Assembly: GCA_030783905.1 (NCBI GenBank)
Contig: JAQAHH010000006.1
Location: 310,001 to 374,000 of the forward strand
Origin: Bisgaard Taxon 45
GTDB lineage: Bacteria; Pseudomonadota; Gammaproteobacteria; Enterobacterales; Pasteurellaceae
Reading direction: 5' to 3'
Length of the DNA stretch: 64,000 nt
Within the stretch, counting starts at the first letter, position 1, and the number at the start of each line of letters is the position of its first letter. Under the pieces are notes generated by a model. The model had not been told where the DNA came from. It saw only the letters and a list, made by a program, of their open reading frames with translations, and searched no databases. The position numbers were made by a program, and so were the translations under genes. Of the stretch, positions 61,207 to 64,000 are shown piece after piece.

Positions 61207-62610
61207 TCAGTGAGTGTCTGTTTCGGACTGCCAACCTAATCCGATAGCTTTATACAGTAAGACTAAATTCATCGCACAAGCCAATTGGTTTTCGAGTCGT
61301 TTTTCTTCTAAGTCCAAGGCATCAAGGCGTGCTTGTAGTACGCGATCGAAGGTATAGTCACCATATTGAAATAGTTTTTGCGTGTCCCTGACTTGGCGTT
61401 GTTGAGTCATACTGGCTTGTTTTAATAAGCGAGCTTGTTGGGTAAGCGAAAATTGCTGTTGGTAGTGCGTTTCGACTTCCGCCAAAGCCTGTAATAAGGT
61501 GCGATCATAGTGTAATAAGGCTTGCTGTAAGCGTTGATCGGCGGCTTGAATATTGGCTTGGATTCGTCCGGCAGTGAAAATCGGTAATTGGATTCCTGCA
61601 CTGATAAAATGCTGCCAAGCCTGTAATGTCGGTAAGTCAGCATCTAATTTAATTTGTCCAGTTTGCCAGAGAAAATTGAGTGTAAAACGAGGCAATAAAT
61701 CTGCTTTGGCGCTGGCTAGTTTGGCTGCTTGTGCTTTCACATTAGCACTTTGGGCTTGAATATCAGGGCGTTGATTCAGTAAATCACTTGGCTGTATACC
61801 GCTCGGGGGGGAAGGTAAGTGAGTGAGGATATCCCTTTTTTGCATTTCTCCCACATCCAACTTAACCTGTTGTGGCGTATCACCAATCAGTACTGCAATA
61901 GCATTTTCGGCTGCTGTAAATTGCGCAGCTAATATTGCCTGTTTTGCAGCAAGCGATTGGCGTTTGATGCGGATTTCATTGCGTTCATAAGCACTGACTT
62001 GCCCGGCATTAAAGCGCTCTTCAATATAGTGTTGTAACGTTTTGAGTGCCGTTTGGGTACGTTGCAGTAGCATTTGTTGCTTTTTGCTATGTAGTGCTTG
62101 CAAGTAGTAATGGGCTATTTCACTCGCGACTAGCATTTGTGCACCATAAAATTGTTGCTGTGCACCCAATACTGCAGCTTGTGCAGCATCCGCCTCACTA
62201 CTTTTTTGACCAAAAATATCCGGTTCCCATGCGACACGTATTCCGCCTAACACAGCACTTGGGGTAATATCCAGTTGTTCGATATCGAGATGTGATTTAC
62301 CTGTATTGGCAAGGGCGGCAATGGTGGGAAAACGTGTGGATTGTGCGATTTTTGCAATTGCTTGTGCTTCCTGTATTTTACTTTTTGCAATCGCAATACT
62401 GTGGTTTTGAGCTAGCCCTTGTTGGATTAAACGGCGGAGTTGTGGATCTTGCCAACTTTCCCACCAATTTTGGACGATTGACGTCCCTTTTGCTAACCCC
62501 ACGTGTTGATAATTCTCGGGTAACGTGATCTTTGATTGTAACTCCACTGCGGTATGCTGGCATCCCAGTAACAGGCTACTGAGAAAAAAAGTCATCACGG
62601 TTTTTTGCAT
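61207..62610 (-). CDS. NodT/OprM-type outer-membrane efflux lipoprotein
   Basis: The 467-residue product has a lipoprotein signal with lipobox LLLGC (Cys17) and OEP family repeats: WWESWQDPQLRRLIQQGLAQNHSIAIAKSKIQEAQA, VAWEPDIFGQKSSEADAAQAAVLGAQ, and QRPDIQAQSANVKAQAAKLASAKADLLP. It should form the trimeric outer-membrane duct of an efflux or secretion pump. It is the last gene of a minus-strand operon with the ABC permease upstream (9-base gap). Confidence 0.93.
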   Translation of the reverse strand: MQKTVMTFFLSSLLLGCQHTAVELQSKITLPENYQHVGLAKGTSIVQNWWESWQDPQLRRLIQQGLAQNHSIAIAKSKIQEAQAIAKIAQSTRFPTIAALANTGKSHLDIEQLDITPSAVLGGIRVAWEPDIFGQKSSEADAAQAAVLGAQQQFYGAQMLVASEIAHYYLQALHSKKQQMLLQRTQTALKTLQHYIEERFNAGQVSAYERNEIRIKRQSLAAKQAILAAQFTAAENAIAVLIGDTPQQVKLDVGEMQKRDILTHLPSPPSGIQPSDLLNQRPDIQAQSANVKAQAAKLASAKADLLPRFTLNFLWQTGQIKLDADLPTLQAWQHFISAGIQLPIFTAGRIQANIQAADQRLQQALLHYDRTLLQALAEVETHYQQQFSLTQQARLLKQASMTQQRQVRDTQKLFQYGDYTFDRVLQARLDALDLEEKRLENQLACAMNLVLLYKAIGLGWQSETDTH

Positions 62611-62619
62611 AATATATCC

Positions 62620-63744
62620 TTAGCTTTGACGAGCAAGCATGTGTCTAAAACGAAAAATCGCCACTACAATAAAAAATGCCCCCATCAGCGTTATCATTAG
62701 TACTTTCGGCCAAATCACCGCTAATCCCGCACCACGAAAGAGGATATCTTGACCAATTGAAATGAATTGCGTCAATGGGGAGAGTTGCATGAGATACTGA
62801 ACCGCAATGGGCATATTTTCTAAAGGGGATAAACTGCCAGACAGAAGATAGAGCACCACATAAACAGGTATGCAGAGCAAGCTAAATTGAGGCATAGTGG
62901 GGGCGCGAGTCGCCAAATAAATGCCCAGTCCTGCCATGGAGGACAGAAAAATGGCTTCAGTGGCGATGAATAAGCTCATTGAGCCATTGATGGGAACATC
63001 AATCAGTTTATGCACAACGAAATATAAGGATAAGAAGGCTGCGATAAGAATAATTAAGCCATTGGCGACAATTTTTGACATCACAATTTCACTGGCGCTA
63101 ACAGGCATCACTAATAAGTGTTCAATGGTACCGTGTTCTCGTTCACGAATCACCGCAGCACCAACTAAAATTAAAGTCAGTAAAGTCGAGTTACCGGTGA
63201 TTTGGGTGATCGGCATGTACCACTCGGTTTTTAAGTTCGGATTAAATAACACATTGATTTTAGGTTGAATGAGCAGATTATCTGCAAGTGTATTACCAAG
63301 GTATGCCATGAGTTGTTGCTGAATAATCTGGTGCAAATAGCCTGCACCAACAGCCGCTTGCGACATGGCAGTCGCATCGACTAATAATTGCAGTTCAGGT
63401 TGTTTATGTGCTAACACATCCGCGCTGAAATGAGGGGGAATGGTTAACACGAAGATGAATTCGCCACGATCCATGGCAGCATCAATGTCTGTGCGTTGGA
63501 TTTCTTTCACTGATTTAAATTGGGGTGGGAGCATGGCATCTTGAATACGATAAGAAAGTGGACTGCGATCCTCATTTAAGATTGCCACGGTCGCATTTTT
63601 CACCTCTGTGGTGATGCCTTTCGCAATGGAATAAATCGTGACGGTAAACATAATGATCACGAGTACCAACAAGGTGTAGTCACTAAAGAAACTACGTATT
63701 TCTTTACCGCATAAGAAATAAACATTTTTTAGCCAACGTCTCAT
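62620..63744 (-). CDS. ABC-2 type transporter permease (YhhJ-like)
   Basis: The 374-residue product has one N-terminal membrane segment (about 25-45, DYTLLVLVIIMFTVTIYSIAKG), a large extracytoplasmic domain (about 45-175) and five C-terminal segments. The block AAVIREREHGTIEHLLVMPVSASEIVMSKI is typical of drug-export ABC-2 permeases such as YhhJ and YbhR. Substrate is unknown. It starts 1 base after the stop of the upstream partial gene. Confidence 0.9.
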   Translation of the reverse strand: MRRWLKNVYFLCGKEIRSFFSDYTLLVLVIIMFTVTIYSIAKGITTEVKNATVAILNEDRSPLSYRIQDAMLPPQFKSVKEIQRTDIDAAMDRGEFIFVLTIPPHFSADVLAHKQPELQLLVDATAMSQAAVGAGYLHQIIQQQLMAYLGNTLADNLLIQPKINVLFNPNLKTEWYMPITQITGNSTLLTLILVGAAVIREREHGTIEHLLVMPVSASEIVMSKIVANGLIILIAAFLSLYFVVHKLIDVPINGSMSLFIATEAIFLSSMAGLGIYLATRAPTMPQFSLLCIPVYVVLYLLSGSLSPLENMPIAVQYLMQLSPLTQFISIGQDILFRGAGLAVIWPKVLMITLMGAFFIVVAIFRFRHMLARQS

Positions 63745-63745
63745 G

Positions 63746-64000
63746 TTATTTCTCCTGTTTTTTCAAAAGTAGGCAAGTTAGCCCAAGATAAACCACAAAA
63801 AAGAGCAATAAAATCAGGTATAAAGAGAGAAAACTCTTTGCCCCCAAACCTTTAGTAAATGCCCCTAAGCTGATTAAATGATACCAACTGGTTGGAAAAA
63901 GTGCGCCCATCCAATAACCTAACCCTGTAATCGTTGAGCGAGGATAGAGTAGGCCGGAAAAATTGATGGTAGGAATAATACTGATGATTGCGGTGGCAAA
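63746..64000 (-). CDS. ABC transporter membrane component, C-terminal part (RbbA/YhiH-like or a second permease; partial)
   Basis: The last 84 codons of a minus-strand gene run in from the right edge. INFSGLLYPRSTITGLGYWM, LFPTSWYHLISLGAFTKGL and a final hydrophobic segment ending LLLKKQEK resemble the membrane end of RbbA-type fusions or ABC-2 permeases. In E. coli yhiI-rbbA-yhhJ, the fused ATPase-permease precedes the permease, which fits. The ATP-binding domain and any HlyD-type adaptor would lie outside the window. Confidence 0.75.
   Translation of the reverse strand, partial: FATAIISIIPTINFSGLLYPRSTITGLGYWMGALFPTSWYHLISLGAFTKGLGAKSFLSLYLILLLFFVVYLGLTCLLLKKQEK

Overview
The window reads as a chromosome segment of a Pasteurellaceae bacterium, most likely Pasteurella multocida or a close relative. 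The main sign is the DNA uptake signal AAGTGCGGT / ACCGCACTT, found at more than 20 places in both orientations; this is the Haemophilus/Pasteurella-type signal, not the ACAAGCGGT type of Actinobacillus pleuropneumoniae. Moderate A+T content and gammaproteobacterial gene orders agree. The species call is from memory of gene content and was not checked by alignment.

Layout: (1) 1-1200, partial oppA, leaving the window on the left. (2) 1488-6525, yceD-rpmF-plsX-fabH-fabD-fabG-acpP (ribosome accumulation, L32, phospholipid and fatty-acid synthesis), then a dcuB-like C4-dicarboxylate transporter with an FNR-like site and a DUF2167 membrane protein. (3) 9192-11938, rho and rhlB, divergent. (4) 11995-20074, rsfS-rlmH-mrdA-mrdB-rlpA-dacA-ybeD-lipB-lipA: ribosome silencing, rod-shape wall synthesis and lipoate attachment. 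(5) A DUF417 gene, tRNA-Pro and tRNA-Arg with a strong promoter, and folD. (6) 22206-29480, an accessory region: a patatin-like phospholipase, a 1388-residue protein with an N-terminal PD-(D/E)XK nuclease and a STAND/NACHT-type NTPase (Avs-like antiphage architecture), and decayed remnants that look like a tyrosine recombinase and its Cys-rich companion. No uptake signal is found between about 22.1 and 30.85 kb. (7) 29557-39822, ssb and uvrA, divergent around a LexA-like box, then sodC, rnr-rlmB and mreBCD.

(8) 39841-45958, a yhbP-like gene and leuABCD on the minus strand, widely spaced, with intergenic repeats between the genes. The operon is preceded by a 19-residue Leu-rich leader peptide and a complete transcription attenuator. 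(9) 46460-51304, a sorbitol (glucitol) operon srlAEBD-srlM-HAD phosphatase-srlR with a class II CRP promoter. (10) 51632-61137, a zinc metallopeptidase, a Kbp-like BON/LysM protein and the protein quality-control cluster tig-clpP-clpX-lon-ppiD. (11) 61207-64000, a minus-strand efflux module (partial ABC component, ABC-2 permease, NodT-type outer-membrane lipoprotein) running off the right edge.

Most of the window is conserved housekeeping DNA in operons, often ended by inverted pairs of uptake signals that form terminator hairpins. The accessory region between folD and ssb is the part most likely to hold something not described before: a single-gene nuclease-STAND sensor beside a dead mobile module.
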